From Grammothele lineata (Eukaryota > Basidiomycota > Agaricomycetes > Polyporales > Polyporaceae), in NCBI GenBank assembly GCA_002150815.3, contig NDFF03000400.1, forward strand, positions 365,219-429,218: a stretch of DNA of 64,000 nt, written 5' to 3'. Positions 10,801-27,499 of the stretch are shown in pieces; the stretch's first letter is position 1; every line of letters starts with the position of its first letter. The position numbers were made by a program, and so were the translations under genes. The notes beneath the pieces are model-generated. The model was not told the origin of the DNA. It saw only the letters and a list, made by a program, of their open reading frames with translations, and searched no databases.

Positions 10801-13304
10801 TCAGTTCGAGGCCCCAGAGGGCCCGACGACGGACAGCTTGGTCTTGCTCATGTGCGCGATCGTGTCGTCGTCGAGCTGGAGGTGCGCCTTGACGAGCGCG
10901 GGCGGCGTGAGCGCGAGCCACTGCTGCAGCGAGATGTCCTGGTAGCGCTCCGTGTTGAAGATCTCGAGGAAGCGCAGGGTGGAGTTGCCCGTGTTCTCGA
11001 CGTAGTGCCCGAACGAGGCCGGCACGAACCCGATGTCTCCGGCCTGTGAACTGTCAGTTTGGGCTCGGGGGAGAGAGGGGGAAAGGGGGGAGGACGCACC
11101 TGGTAGTTGAACGTGCGCGCGTTGCCCTGGGACGCGAAGAGCGTCACACGACCCTGGCCCTCGCTGCAAACGGCGCCACGAACCTAGTCAGTACGCTAGA
11201 AGGCGGAACCGAGGCAGCACGCACAGGAAGTACGACCACTCGTCCTGGGTCGGGTGCCACTGCATGCCGCAAAACCAACCAAAGTTGGTCAGCAGGACTC
11301 CGAAATCGTGCTAGACGGCGAGCGGGAAGGAAGACTCACATGGAGCTCGCGCATCGCGCCCGGCTCGACGGTGACCTCTGCGACAGCAATCGCGGTCGAG
11401 ATCGGGAAGGTGGACGAGTCGACGACCTTGACCGAGCCGCCATCGAGCTGCGTTGCGTTTACCTGTGAGAGGGGGAATACGAATGGGTTCGGGACCTGGC
11501 CCTGCGGGTCATCGACTGCCTTCGCGTCGCTCGGCGGAGGGGCTACGCGTGCGCAAATCGTGGCGTGTTAGCTTCCATACGCTAGCGGCGGAGACGGAGG
11601 TCCGCGCGGAGGAGGCGAGGGGACGTACCGCTCGGGAAGATGTAAAGCTCTTCGGACGGGATGTGGTCGAACGCGGTCATGTTTGTCTTGAAGTTCTTCG
11701 CGAGCACCTCTTTCGGCACATGTGCGAGCCATTCGGTGAGCTGGGAGCGGCGGCGACGACGACGACGGCCGCGATGGTACGGTCGAGAACGGGAATATTG
11801 GGTGCGGCGCGAGTGCGCGCGGCGAAGGCGAAGACGAGAAGCGGTAGGAGAAAAGGCAATGTGACGTCAGCGCGTGTCCTGCGGCGAAAATAGACGAGGA
11901 AGGAGCTTCGCGTACCAGGAACGTCGCATCCTCGCTGAAAGCGCCGTCGTTGAAAACCTATTGGGCGATCGCTGAGCCGGCGATACTACGCGGGAGGGGT
12001 GGGAGCACGCACCAGGAGGAACTCCGTACCGTCGGGGTCATCGTCCGTCGCCTGGAGCGAGTGGGGAACTCCAGGAGGGAAGAACCAGAGATCGCCCGCG
12101 GACTGGGATTCTCGGCATGAGCATGCCGCGAGGATCGTGCGGGGAACGGGAGAACGCGCACCGCTGTGCCGAGGTAGTTCTGCCCGTCGCTGTTCACCGA
12201 TGTCACCTGGACGCTACCCTGTAGCGGCGAATCAGTCTCGCCATCGCAGGATTGGGGACCGCAGCGCCGTCGGACGAACCTTGATCACGTAGGACCACTA
12301 GGCGGTATAAGGTCAGTTAGCTGCATCCGGGCAAGGGCCCTCCACAACACCGATCATCCTCACCTCCGCCGTCTTGTGCCAATGGAGCTCCCTGGGGAAC
12401 GAGAGACCGTCAGCTGGCGCGCACGTGGCCCGCGAAGCACCGCGCAAAACGCACCGAATCGCTCCCGCCTCGAGGCGCATGTTGACACCGGCCATGGCTG
12501 CGGTACGTGCCTCGATCAGAACACAAGGATCGCAAACTCTATACGCGGTCAAAGCAAACTTACATGTCGCGATGGGCATAACGTCAGCTGGGGGAAGAAG
12601 ACACGGGAAAATGTCGTAAGCGCTACAGCCCTGCCAACGATACCCTCACCAGCCAACCGGAGCTGGACTTACTGTTCTGCTGACGGGCCCAACCGCCAGT
12701 CTGCAGGCGGTTGTGGCTGAGGGCGAAAGGCCACTTCGCGTTGGCGCTATTTTCGGGGGGCGAAGTGGTCAGGGCCGTGTCATGCGCGCGATGGAGGAAA
12801 AGAAGGTACGTACACGCTACCCGAATCTGTGGTCGGGGGTGCGAGCAGATCGGGGTTCTGCAGCGCGAGCGGCACGTTCTGCGGACCAATGATGGACGCG
12901 CCCAGACTACCGCGCGCACCCTCGGGGGTCGTGGTCGAGTTCTCGTTCCAAGCCGGGTAGTTCGGGTCGTCGCTTGCGTACGGCACGGTCTCTGAGGCGT
13001 CAGCGGCCGAGGAGGTCGCAGACGCACTGGAGGCGGACGTGGCGGAGCGAGAGTGGCTGCGGCTGTCGCTGACGGGGGTGACGGAGCTCGAGATTGCGGA
13101 GCTCGAGGCGGCGGCACTGGAAACGGCGGCGGTCGAGGAGACGGCGCTGGAGACAGCGACGCTCGAGGCGGCAGAGCTTGAGATCGCTGACACGGTAGTT
13201 GCGGAAGCCGCAGACGACGTGCCGTCTGCAGCTGGGGCGGGGGCGGCTGCGCTATACGTCGCAAGAAGGACGGAGCAGATAATCGCCTTAGTGAAACTGA
13301 GCAT
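10801..13304 (-). CDS. Secreted oxalate decarboxylase (bicupin) with Ser/Ala-rich N-terminal region
   Basis: Mn-dependent bicupin that converts oxalate to formate and CO2; in wood-decay fungi it is secreted and controls extracellular oxalate and pH. The start at 13304 opens a signal peptide (MLSFTKAIICSVLLATYSAAA). Residues about 22-105 are an unusual Ser/Ala/Val-rich stretch. The conserved core follows: SDDPNYPAWNE, GARGSLGASIIGPQNVPLALQNPDLLAPPTTD, and AKWPFALSHNRLQTGGWARQQN. The first cupin metal motif RELHWHKTAE is split by an intron near 12370-12400. The second cupin motif RELH-WHPTQDEWSY lies near 11230-11345, followed by GDIGFVPASFGHYVENTGNSTLRFLEIFN. The protein ends VVGPSGASN at stop 10801-10803. 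Many short introns interrupt it and internal edges are approximate. A TATA-like element lies 80 nt upstream. Confidence in the family is very high. Confidence 0.95.
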
Positions 13305-16300
13305 CCTGTACCTTGCGAGTGGTCGATGGACTGGGTGAGTGAGAGCTGGGTGAGCTGACGTTCAGAGTGGTGGTGCGTGCCCTTTTATGCGTCCGCAGGA
13401 GGAAGGTCTCACAAGGGGTTTTCGCTCGGGTGACCTTGGACCATAGACGTGGACGAGAGATTGAATGGGGTCAACGACGGAGAGACACGGGTGAACGGTA
13501 TGTCGGGTGGCGCATCGACATGATTCGGCAGCGGCGGGTTCTGCGAAGCCACAACGAACTCCCGAGAATTGTGTCATAAAGGTGTCCCGAATGAGGTTGC
13601 AGTTTCCTGGGGTGGTACCGTCAGAAGACCACGAACGCCAACGAAATCTCCGCACCTCACCGGCCAGATACGGTGCTGTCACCGTAACGGCACCGATGAG
13701 TAGCATGTGCGACAACGACCCACGCGGGTTCATTACCGAGGGTAGGAAGAGCGAAGCTTATCCATATTGTTGGGGATACGGCGACGGAAAAGACGTCCAC
13801 GTTGTGCTCGAAATCCTTGGCGAAGTACTGGGGTAATCCAAGCATTAGTCGTCCTGCAGAGCACCTCCCGATACCCTGCTCAGAAACGTAAGAGGGCGCT
13901 GATGTACTTACTGGAGACGCACTTTATGAGCCTAATCAAGCGCGAAAGCGCGGTCGGGGCACCGGAGTCGGCGCCGTGTTCGGGACGCGTGCGCTATCAA
14001 CACTCTCTGTCAGCTTTGATAAAGCCGCTGAAAGCAGACCCATTGGGATATGCGACCAATGCGGGTAGTGTATACGGCCGAATTCTACTCATCAGAGACC
14101 GAACTTCCAGAGCGCTTTCGAAAAGACAAGAGCGCCAGACCCTCGGCCAGCCGAGTTACAAAGTTTGACCTGACAAGATCTCTAGGTCAGGGACGGCTAG
14201 ATAATAGATACCCAGCTCCACGTTACATACTCACTCCGCGTGCCCGGCGGTGAGCTGGACAAGGAATTTCCGGTTACGCGCAACAGAAGACCTATAAAAA
14301 GCTGCGGGGATCACTAATTACAGATCATTAACGACTACAACGATCATGCTTACCGCACGCCGCACAGAAGCTATGATTAGAGAGGAATCGCTTCCGCCGA
14401 GTAGTGCAATGAAGCTAATCATGCCCCCCGTCGTGTGAACATGGATGTATCGACAGATGACCTTACAACGAAAGTCATGCCTAGTAAGCTTGAGTATAGA
14501 AATGGTGGTAAGGTGGAGTCTTGAACGGGTTTCCTGATGACATGACGTTGCACATCGAACTTGTTCTAGTACAGCAAGAGATATCGAGCGGAAAGACAAA
14601 GTTAGAATGCAAGTCGTGGATGTAGGATATTATAGCGGCAAAAGCAACAAAATTAAACCCGTTAGTTCTTAGCAGACAGAAGTTGGGTGCAAGTACCACT
14701 TAGCCGCGCAGAAGTTAGCACGCCTGCCGTGGACGAAACGAGACGGCATGACCGTCCAATCAAGCGTAGTGTGACCAGGTGACGACCAAAGCGAGGCGGT
14801 GCGCCCTGGGGAAACCACCAACTCAGACGTTCGCGGAAGTGAGCCCGAGGCACGGAGCACGCACCTTGTCATACTGTAGATCGCGCTCGATCGGGCGCGG
14901 ACGGGTCATGGAACCGTTGAACGCTCGATCTACTCTTCGCGGGTATCGGAACAAGTCGTGTGTTGGACGAACTGCAGGCGGGCGTCGGTTGCGACCCGGA
15001 GAAAGCTTGCCTACTAGGATGGGGGTCATGACACCATTAGGAGGCGACCGGCGGTGATGCAGATCCCGGGTTCTTCCTGCAGGAAACAGCTTGCCCGTAT
15101 TCTTGCAGCGAGGACACGGAAGGACGCGGGGAGTCCCTCCAAAGCACGCTATGAAAGGAGAGCGAGTTCAGCCGAGAAACTCGTCTGAAGAGGTAGGCCG
15201 CATACCAGACACATCGGCCGGGATCAATACGCGCAGAACTTGAGAGCGATCTACTTACCGGGAACCCCACTCAGCGAGCGATTTCGTGGATAAGAGGCCG
15301 TCGGTGGTGGTGGTCGGAAGGAGAGCAGGGCGGCGCACTCCCGTCCGCGCGCGAAGGAGGGTGTCTTAAACACTACGACTTCCTTGCAAGGCAGCCAAGT
15401 GCGCTTGGCACTCAACGTGAGCACGCAACGGGTGAGGGAAGAGGCGGGAGAAGGCGTATTGACGGGCTGGAATGCCACGCGCCCCGCCAAGCCCTTCTGT
15501 GCATTGACGACTGTCTCCCGCCTACTCAAAAGGGCTCCATTCGAGACGAGTCTTTGCACCGAGACCGAGGTATCGTTGCGGAGACGGGCGATCTAGGATC
15601 GCAGAGCAGGACTAGTAGTGGGCATGTCATGCCCATGGTGGTGGTGGTCGCTGTGCAAGCTTGTTTCCACCAACGGCGTCACCCGCGATCAATGTTTGAC
15701 GCGCGTGCGTATGTAGGCGTTGAGTACGCGCTCTTCTTGTTTCGACTCTAGCAGCACCCTGGTAGTCGACAACATACCAGAACGTAGATTCCTGTGACAC
15801 GAACGCTCGCCAAGTGACTTGTACACGCATCAGCTCCGTCCCGTCCCGATCCTTGGCTGGAGGCTTCCAAATGGCACGTGCGAATGAATGAATTCAGCTC
15901 GCTCCTCCCGAGGTCAGTGGGCCTGAGGCACAACCATCTAGGAATGCTCATGGCTCGACCTGATTCCGAACAATCCCGTCATTAGCCTCGGGTGAAGCAG
16001 CCAGCGCTGCCGCAGTGCTCAAGGGCGGGAGCTATGGGACAACTCGCACGGCGCAGGGGTGCGGCCTCCTCGGCCTTGGCATCCTCTTATGAAAAGGGCC
16101 CGGTTCGAACACACCGACGAACCCCCGTACCCGCGACAGCCCGAGCAGGATGACGGTGCAGCGCATGGCGCACTGGCCCTTCGTCCGCTTCCGTCAAACT
16201 TTTCAGCTTCGTCGCCGGAGGGACGGCGCCGTGCGCTAGTCGCGCCTGCCCGTTGGCAGTCACGGCACGCACGGCAACGGAGGCACAGGACGCAGAAGAG

Positions 16301-16643
16301 GCTTTTGTGAGGCTAGCACAAGGAAGCATCCATCTCATCCCTTCTATTGGACCCGGTCACAGATACAGCTCAGAAGGAACAGGCGATGATCGTACGAAGT
16401 GCGGGGTAATGTACATCGTTCCGGTGATACGTCGGTAGTATGTATGGGAGACAACAACGGGGTGGGTCTACGTGTACAGGTCGTATAGCGGCCTGATAAC
16501 AACGGCAAGTCCAAGACGTAGAGATAATTCAGCGTCATCGCGCTCGTGCTGAAGGAACGAGACCTGATCAGACGATATATAGAGATGACGACTGCGTGAG
16601 GCCAGGGCCTCATTGTAGACCACAAGACACGTACCATAAGTCG
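13305..16643. other. Gene-poor stretch of about 3.3 kb
   Basis: Apart from the promoter upstream of the decarboxylase, no coherent gene is visible. A TATA-like CCTATAAAAAGC at 14289-14300 on the plus strand precedes only a roughly 30-codon ORF. The longer ORFs have no recognisable domain. Confidence 0.5.
13381..13390 (-). promoter_or_regulatory. TATA-like element of the oxalate decarboxylase gene
   Basis: On the minus strand this reads GCATAAAAGG, about 80 nt upstream of the ATG at 13304, a usual distance for a fungal TATA box. Confidence 0.55.
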
Positions 16644-18525
16644 TTAATCGCGATCTGCACCCTCTTCTTCGTCTTCGCGATCCCAGCCGCGCGCAGGGAG
16701 CGGGACGCCGACAAGCATACCGAGTGACGAGAGCACGGCGAAGATGGCGTATACAGCATATCCGCCGAGCCAATTGCGGTCAAGCGAAAGCGCGAAGAGC
16801 GAGGACGCGCCCGCGGGTGCGATCGCGCGCACGATGGATGCGGAGAGCTGCCCGATGCCGTTCACCGCGCCGATCGACCTTTTGTCGGGCGTCGCACCGG
16901 TGATGAAGATGAAGCTGCACCCTGTGGTCATGAGGTCTCAGCAAAGAAGAGTGGAGGGGCACATGCGCGAACGTGGACGCACCGTAAGCCATATCCATAA
17001 TGACGGAGAGAGACAGCTGAAGGACGACGAGCGCCCAAACGGAGTTTGTCGTCGCACCATCCTTCCGCGCAACGAGGTTCATGATCGGGAAGAGAACGTA
17101 GAGAGGGATGAACATGGACATGCCGACTTGGAAGACGCGCTTAATGCCCCAGCGGTCGACGAATTTCGCGAAGAATAGAGCCTGAAATACTCCGTCCATC
17201 ACTCCAAACGCGCCGAGGATGACACCAATGGTCGAGGGGGGAAGCCCAAGACCACCGAACTCGACTGGCGTGGAAAAGAAAAGAGGTTGGATCGCTCGGT
17301 ATGCCATCTCGAGCATGGCAAGGCACGCATAATTTGAGATGGACAAAACTACCGGCGGGGTGAGGAGGGCACGGAGAGGGAGAGACGGGGGATCGAGAGG
17401 TGGTGAGTTAACAAGGGTGTCATCGGTAGCGAATCTGACGACTTTCGGGCGCCGGTTACTGGATTTCGGCTTCACAGTCTGTACAAGTCAAAAATGAGCG
17501 ACTCGTCAGACGCACAGGACGGCAAGTGTACGCACCTCACGTAAGAATGCGGCGGTGACACAAAATATCACAGCAGAAAGGGCCGCCGAAGCAGCGCAAG
17601 GAAGGAAATAAGGATAATACTGCCAAAAAGGACTAGTGAAGATATCCGGCCATCTGTCGTGAGGCTTCGCCAACTGGCCACCAATAAGCGGTCTGTGGAT
17701 GACCAACCCGTGAGCCAAAGTAGTCATAAACGATATCATGTTCATAGAACCGGACTAACCCCACGGTGCAACCGATAGACCACATAACGGGCATCATGGC
17801 GAATCCTTGGGCGATGTTCGTGGAGTCGGTGAGGTCTGCAATGTTCATTAGACGCGTGATTACTTGAAGGTACACGGAGGGACGCCACCTGCTATCATGC
17901 TTTTAATAACGCCGATGTTTCCGTTCAGCATGCCAACAAGGCAGCGACTAGGGAGTTTCCGGGTCAGTTTGTCGTCTCAATAGCTCTAAACGAGCTTACC
18001 TGATCACCAAACCGATGAATGTTTTGGAGAGGCCGAAACATAACATGGATATACACAGGCCACCGACGCCTGTGAGTAGCACCGGCTTACGCCCGATTCG
18101 GTCCGAGATCCGAGACCATTGCATAATGAACATGGCCTCTGTCGCAAAGAACAGGGATTCCTGGGCGCATATCTCAGTACCGTCTATCTTCAGCGGACCT
18201 CGGGGACGCACAATCAATCCTGCATAGTAGCCGACTTTTTTCTCATCACCGCCGGTGATATCGAGTTCACTCACGAGCTGCGTACGGCAGGATGATATAT
18301 AAGTACTTTCGCGCCATAGAGGCAATATACGATAGTACCGACCTGGTTGATGAAAGGGTATATGCATTGCGACGTGATGGGCTCCGCCAGCTGCATGAGC
18401 AGAAGGATGGTGATCTGGAGTCGTGGAAGCGGTGTGGGAGCTTTTGGTGTCTTCCGTTCCGGTGACGTCCCAAGGAGGGCGGTCTCCTCGTCGACTTGGT
18501 TGCGGCCATCGTGTGTGCTGTGCAT
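16644..18525 (-). CDS. Major facilitator superfamily transporter (DHA1/ZIF-like)
   Basis: Twelve-segment proton-coupled transporter, probably an efflux or vacuolar carrier; the substrate is unknown. I start at ATG 18525 (MHSTHDGRNQVDEETALLG), whose acidic ETALLG motif precedes TM1 in this fungal family. TM1 is PRLQITILLLMQLAEPITSQCIYPFIN. Then come ELDITGGDEKKVGYYAGL, ESLFFATEAMFIMQWSRISDRIGRKPVLL (loop 2-3 motif DRIGRKP), GLSKTFIGLVI, GMLNGNIGVIKSMI, DLTDSTNIAQGFAMMPVMWSIGCTVG, and PLIGGQLAKPHDRWP...YYPYFLPC. A long cytosolic loop (TVKPKSSNRRPKVVRF...) precedes the C-terminal half, which includes ITGATPDKRSIGAVNGIGQ and ends in the acidic tail DREDEEEGADRD at 16644. At least six introns are needed. 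In land plants the related ZIF1 family moves metal chelators; in fungi these are annotated as multidrug carriers. Confidence 0.92.
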
Positions 18526-19796
18526 TCCGGGGCGGAGAGTGGAGGGACAGCACGGTAGGGGGCAGGCTGCGTGTCGGAGGGAGGAGAGGCGGGGAGTGAG
18601 TGGCACTGAGCGGGGAGCCGTTTGTCGTTCTCCTGGGTTTTATCGCCGGACAGGAGACGCGAGACTGTACGGGGAAGCTTATTCCGCGCCAGAGGGCGGT
18701 GGCGGGGAAAGTCTACACAGAAATGTATGAGAGCCGACATCATCTCGAACGGTCGACGAACGAGGGAGAGTGCGAGGAGCCCGACGCTCCACGGGAGCGT
18801 CTCGCACAGGCGAGTCGGCTCCCGCGCGCGACTACGTACACGGGAGACGTAAAGTTGTTATCATGCGCCCGCCAGCATCAGGCTTCGGACGTACTCGCAG
18901 GCCTCCCCGACGATCCGAGACGCCTCCATCGATGGATAGCGATCGCTTTCGACCAATCGCCAGACGGCGTCCCAGCCTCTCAATGGATGCAGTGGTTGAG
19001 AATACGTGCTTCAGCCGCTGAGGTGACAGCGACGAGCCCGCCGTTGAATTGAACGACGCGACGAGGCATTCTATATAAAGGCATCCGACAAACCAGCTGA
19101 TATTGGACCCAAGTTCAACGCGGTTAGCGAGGTTGCCGCGAGGCGCACTTTGCACCTTAACCATCGGACCACTGGCACAAGCTGGGCACAAGACAGGGAG
19201 AGGAGCGTCGCGGTCAAAGGCAAGAGCCACAGGCGCCCGCGCTTGCGCCAACGCCGGAGCATCGTGACTCTGCCACAGGAGTCCAAGACGCCTTCTAGTA
19301 GGTCAGTTCGTCTCTGATTGCAGCGCGGAGTTCCCAGAGAGAAGGACGCTTCCTGTCGTTTCTCACAAACGTGCCTAGATAAACCCCGCATTCATTGTCA
19401 AAAGTCTATCGCGTTATCATGCGCCGTAGTAATGCGTCCCACACTGGCGGACGGAATAAATGCCTCCGTACCGTCGATTTCCGTGCTTTAGGGATGGCCC
19501 TGCGGATCCTATAGACTTTGTCTACGGCGGAGACAGGTACAACCTCGCCTCAACAGGTTGGTCATATCAGGGCGTTTCCAAGATGCCAACAGGAACCGCT
19601 ACAAAAAATAGATCAATACGTACAACGTCGGTCAGACGTCCCGCATCACCTCTCTTGAACGAACTCCCCGCCCACAGCGCAGTGCGATCTAGACCTGCGG
19701 ACGTCTATGTGGGCCTATATTGTACAGACTTACGTATAACTACTACCGACAAATTGCTCCCCGAGCGAGCCAGGCGGGTGGATGTGCCTCCAGAGC
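18526..19796. other. Intergenic region
   Basis: This is the promoter side of the MFS gene and the downstream side of the AlaRS gene. No coherent exon is seen. A TATA-like CTATATAAAGGC near 19071-19082 on the plus strand has no recognisable gene downstream of it. Confidence 0.45.
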
Positions 19797-23439
<3,643 letters not shown>

Positions 23440-24160
23440 CGCCCTCTGACTCGAGACTGATAAAAGTCGCGATCTCACGTGCGCGCTCTCCCAGAGAACG
23501 CGCTCTTCCGCGTCGACGCGTCTCTCTTTCCCGCTTGTTTGCCGACAACTATGTGCCACGCTCCGCTACTACGCTTTGGGTGTTCATCACCGTCGCGTTC
23601 TCGCACTCCTCTTGCGCCGTGCTTACGAATATCGAAGACCTCCAGGCCTATGAAATGGTTACGTCCCAGAATCATCATGGCACTGAAGTATTGTATTCCT
23701 GTATGATCATCCCAAGCACCGCGAAAGATCATCAACGCGTTCCGACAACCGTTACTATCATCTGGGCAATCCTGCAATCTCCCTTTCGATGGTAAGTCTA
23801 CATACTAGTCATCAATTCCCGAAGATGGGTGTTTGACCAAGGTCATACAGGGTCATACCCAGTCATCCAGTTTACATCTCACCCTCTGAACAAGCACGCG
23901 TAACTTCATGCAGAGGGACAGAGAATGATCTCATTATAAACCTGAGATAGAACCAATCCCTGGACCCAGATAGGCGAATAGTACACCCTGGTACACCCTA
24001 TTTAACATCTTATCGTACAACACCCAATATAACCGCGGCCGTTAAGTAAGAATCGTGAAGTCGTGGAATGTGGAACCCGAACTGATCCACCCGTGCGCAG
24101 GAAATCAGTCAGTCACGATGTCATGCGGCGAGGCGGTGTACAAGGCACGTACAGATCAGT
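23440..24160. other. Intergenic region between AlaRS and the small secreted protein
   Basis: No coding exon is seen. It contains an ACGCGT box (23516-23521) near the AlaRS start and short near-repeats (GGTCATAC at about 23840-23865; GTACACCCT twice at about 23980-24000). Confidence 0.45.
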
Positions 24161-24511
24161 CTACGCCCGGAAGTCGCGTGCGTGTGCGCGGTCGGGAACC
24201 GCGGTGACGATGGACGAGAACTGCGTCTCTGTCTTGGTCGCGGTCCAGGTGATGGGGAAGGTGGTCAACCACTCGTAGGGCGCGACGGTCGTCCACACCT
24301 CCTCGACGCGCGTGCCAGTGAAAGTTTTAGTCTCCGTGACGGTCGCCGTCGGGACCCAGATGGTGGTGAGGGAAGGCGCCTAGTTCATCTAAGTAAGCTG
24401 CGTGTCTCGCGCGCACAAGAGGAGAAGACTTACGCCCTGCTCAGACGCGGCAGCACCGAGCACGGTGGAAAGTGCAACGGAAGCGATAGCGAGGATCGTA
24501 GAGAACTGCAT
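24161..24511 (-). CDS. Small secreted Thr-rich protein, 98 residues
   Basis: This two-exon gene is too short for a single-ORF search. Exon 1 runs from ATG 24511 and is 26 codons, encoding a signal peptide MQFSTILAIASVALSTVLGA followed by AASEQG. A 54-nt intron (GTAAGT...CTAG) follows. Exon 2 is 72 codons: APSLTTIWVPTATVTETKTFTGTRVEEVWTTVAPYEW and on to HARDFRA, with a TAG stop at 24161-24163. Lengths close exactly (297 coding plus 54 intron = 351 nt). The mature chain is rich in Thr and Trp-containing TVT/TTV repeats, has no Cys, and has no recognised domain. Basidiomycetes carry many such lineage-specific small secreted proteins. A good TATA box lies about 120 nt upstream. Confidence 0.72.
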
Positions 24512-24626
24512 TTTAGCGGGTGGAGCAGAGGAGCAAGCTCAGGAAGCGGTGAGGAGCAGGGGCTGCTGAAGCTTGGTGGACGAGCTGTATGGGGCTGACC
24601 TGCTTCTCCAATGCCCTTCCGCGTCT

Positions 24627-24636
24627 CCCTTTTATA
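24627..24636 (-). promoter_or_regulatory. TATA box of the small secreted protein gene
   Basis: The minus strand reads TATAAAAGGG, about 120 nt upstream of the ATG at 24511; a near-ideal TATA box. Confidence 0.65.
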
Positions 24637-27499
24637 CAGGTGCAGTACCTCCTCATTCCGTCATACGGTGCGTTGCACGCGCTAAATAATTCTAGGCTCG
24701 GCGCCAGAAATACGGTAGCCCTGTCGGCCATTCGGTGCTGGCGTTTTGCACCGTAACCTCGTGCGCCGCCAGACCAGGCAGAAATGTCTCACCGCCTAGC
24801 TTGAAGCGATCGGAGATCGGATGTTCGTCGCTGAGGGCGCGTCCTCGGACCTGCCCAGCGCGGAAGCTGAATTGGTCCACATGAATGGGCACAAGCACAG
24901 GTGCTTTGAACGCCCAGGGCGCCGGGGCAGGAGCTGTTTGATGCTTTTCAGTTGGGTTGTGCACATGTGGTGGACGAGTCGCGAATTATTGCCGAGACAT
25001 TAGCATGCGGGGACAAGCGGGGGCCATAGGGCTTAAAGCGCCTACCACGAGGAAGTGCATCTGGTCAGACTCACGGATCGTCAGATCACGCCTTTCGTAA
25101 GTCCCGCCACTTCCATATGTATGACGCAGAGCTTGGTTCTCTTCCGAAGTTTAGGAGTCAGTCATGCGGCCACCCGTTGCACGAGCTGGTTGTTTCGGTG
25201 CACCGTTGTGTGTAGAACGGAGTTTAGCTGACTGGCCTTGCGCCGCCGGAATGGTTGGAGATGCTCCATTTTAGATGTGATGTGATTTTTGAAAATGCAG
25301 TCCTGACCATCAATGTCTTCGCCGAAAGGCGAATTGTGCGGCGGAACATCCGCGCATCAACGTTATTCGCCTACAGATTGCATTACACAGCGACCAGGAC
25401 TTCACGTCATCCGGTGCTTGTAATCACTTCGTCAGATGCTCTATCATGTCTTGGCCTCAGGCCTGTCCTTTGCAGATCTAGTGGCAACCGGCCGTTCTCA
25501 TCTGTGACGCGTCACAATTTCTTGAACCTAACGAGTCGCTCTTCCCTTCTCTTCTAGGCTTCAACTGCATTGCCGAAGGCTCAAGACAGGACTCTAGCGC
25601 GCCTCGCGATCGCCACGAGTTCGTGTCTTTATCTGATAAGATAATCTCTTCGCCATCACGCATGTGTGCTGTGTCGCTTCTTGAGATAATACCTCTTCCA
25701 CACTGGTCTTCGCCCCAGAAATACCGAACGCGAACATGCCATGGTTCAGGATTCTTTGAACCTTCCGACGCTTGGCATACAGCCAGTCGCACCTTCGACA
25801 AGAATACTTACAAACCAACGAAAACGCCCGTCGTCCCCCACCCGACACACGTATCTCTGCACCATGCAATTCAACTGAGGCTTCCTGTAACAAGCCACAC
25901 GGACGGTGATATCGGCGGGCTCACAACACGCCGCACCACGTGAGCTAGCACAGGCTCAACGATCTTGCCTCGGCGCGGCCCGCATGTTCGATCGGTTTCG
26001 CGCGCCTATTTCCTGGTGGCGGTGAGCGATCGGCCGGGCGCTCGCGGACGAGGACCCAAACGACCCACGGGTTTTCTGAGACGTTTATCAGCGTTCACCG
26101 GACGCTTCGGTCGGAGCCGGCGTGCGAGAAAAAACCTCCGTTTATACCTAGATGAGCTCATGGCCAGCCCTGGCTCTTCGTGCGTCGATCAGATGCCGTC
26201 GTGCTCATACACGTTGGACGCCGTTGGCAGGGTGGTTTGCAGAGTCAAGGGCGTTCCTTTGCACTTCCTTGACTTGCTGGCTGGGCCCCGTGCGTTCTCT
26301 GTCTTTTTCTGTGTGCCTTACAACGCCTCGCCGTACCCCGTTTGCTGAGGCGAAGATTTTCAGCGTACATAGCCAAGAGGTTCTGCAAGCCGGGGCCCGC
26401 AAAACGTGACGTGCTTGGCTTCTCTGAGCGTAGGTAGCCTGGAGAACTCCACATCGCGTCTATCTTTCACCCCACTGCCATCTAGAAGCTGATACTGTAT
26501 TAGGTATGGCTCATACGAGCCATGCGCTGTCACTATTCTGCTCGTGGAGATGACAGCATTCGTCAGCAACCGTCAGCAGTGCGTATTCTCGTTAACGTGC
26601 TGACTTCTGCATGAGGCTTAGCTTGTCAGCGTTCGTCACCAACCAGTGCTGCCCGACTGCCGCCCGAGGTCGCAACAAAGCGCGACAACCGCTCGCCAAC
26701 GTCGCGAAAATGGCGCATTACGTTGGACGCATGTGCTGCGTCAATACCGGACACGAGAGAAGTACTAAATTGGAGGCACAACATTGGTCCGCCCAGTGCA
26801 GTATTTGTGGCCAACGCTAGCGGTCGCCGCAATATCTTGGACGGGATGCCACCCCGCCGATCGTTCGCTACTCTCCGCGACGTCTACCACAACACTAGCG
26901 GACTGGTAGAAGTCTAGTTGGCCGGTTCCGGGCGGCTGAACCAACGACTCGTCTGCCTATCGGCCTTGAAAAATTACACCGTAGGCTTCTCGTCGAACGT
27001 TGTCATACACCGGCCTCCCGACTGGATGAAATGCTCGCCTGAGGAGATGGTATAGTAGGGGCCGGCGTTTCCGGCCGCTTGACTGGCCTATTACTCCTCC
27101 AAGCTCATTGCACGCTCTGCCGGCCCCTCTGCCCGACCTATTGCCCGACCCATTGCCCGCCCCGCTCGCGCCCCGTCGTCCCCATCCCGCACAAATGTCT
27201 CACGTCCTTCCCTCGTCGGCTCCGACGGAAGCTTCGGCGCCGGGCCGCTGCAGCTGCAGCGCGTCGAGTACGGGGACCGTGCAAGTCGCCGTGCCTCGGG
27301 CGCTAACGCGGCTGGAATTCCGGACGCGACTGTGGGGGTGCTCTGCAGGCGGTATGGGGCGTAACGTGCTCGGGCGTGCAGACGGGCATCAGAGGTGTGA
27401 GCTCGGCATGCGCGCCGGCGTGTTGAGGGCGTGCAGAGCGTGCCTGCCGCAACGGTGCTCGAGGACGTGCAGGTTGAGTCCGATCTACCATCGGAGGAG

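Noticed and set aside
16100..16120. GGTTCGAAC, resembling a tRNA B box
   Set aside because: The flanking five-base T-stem does not pair and there is no A box at the right distance upstream.
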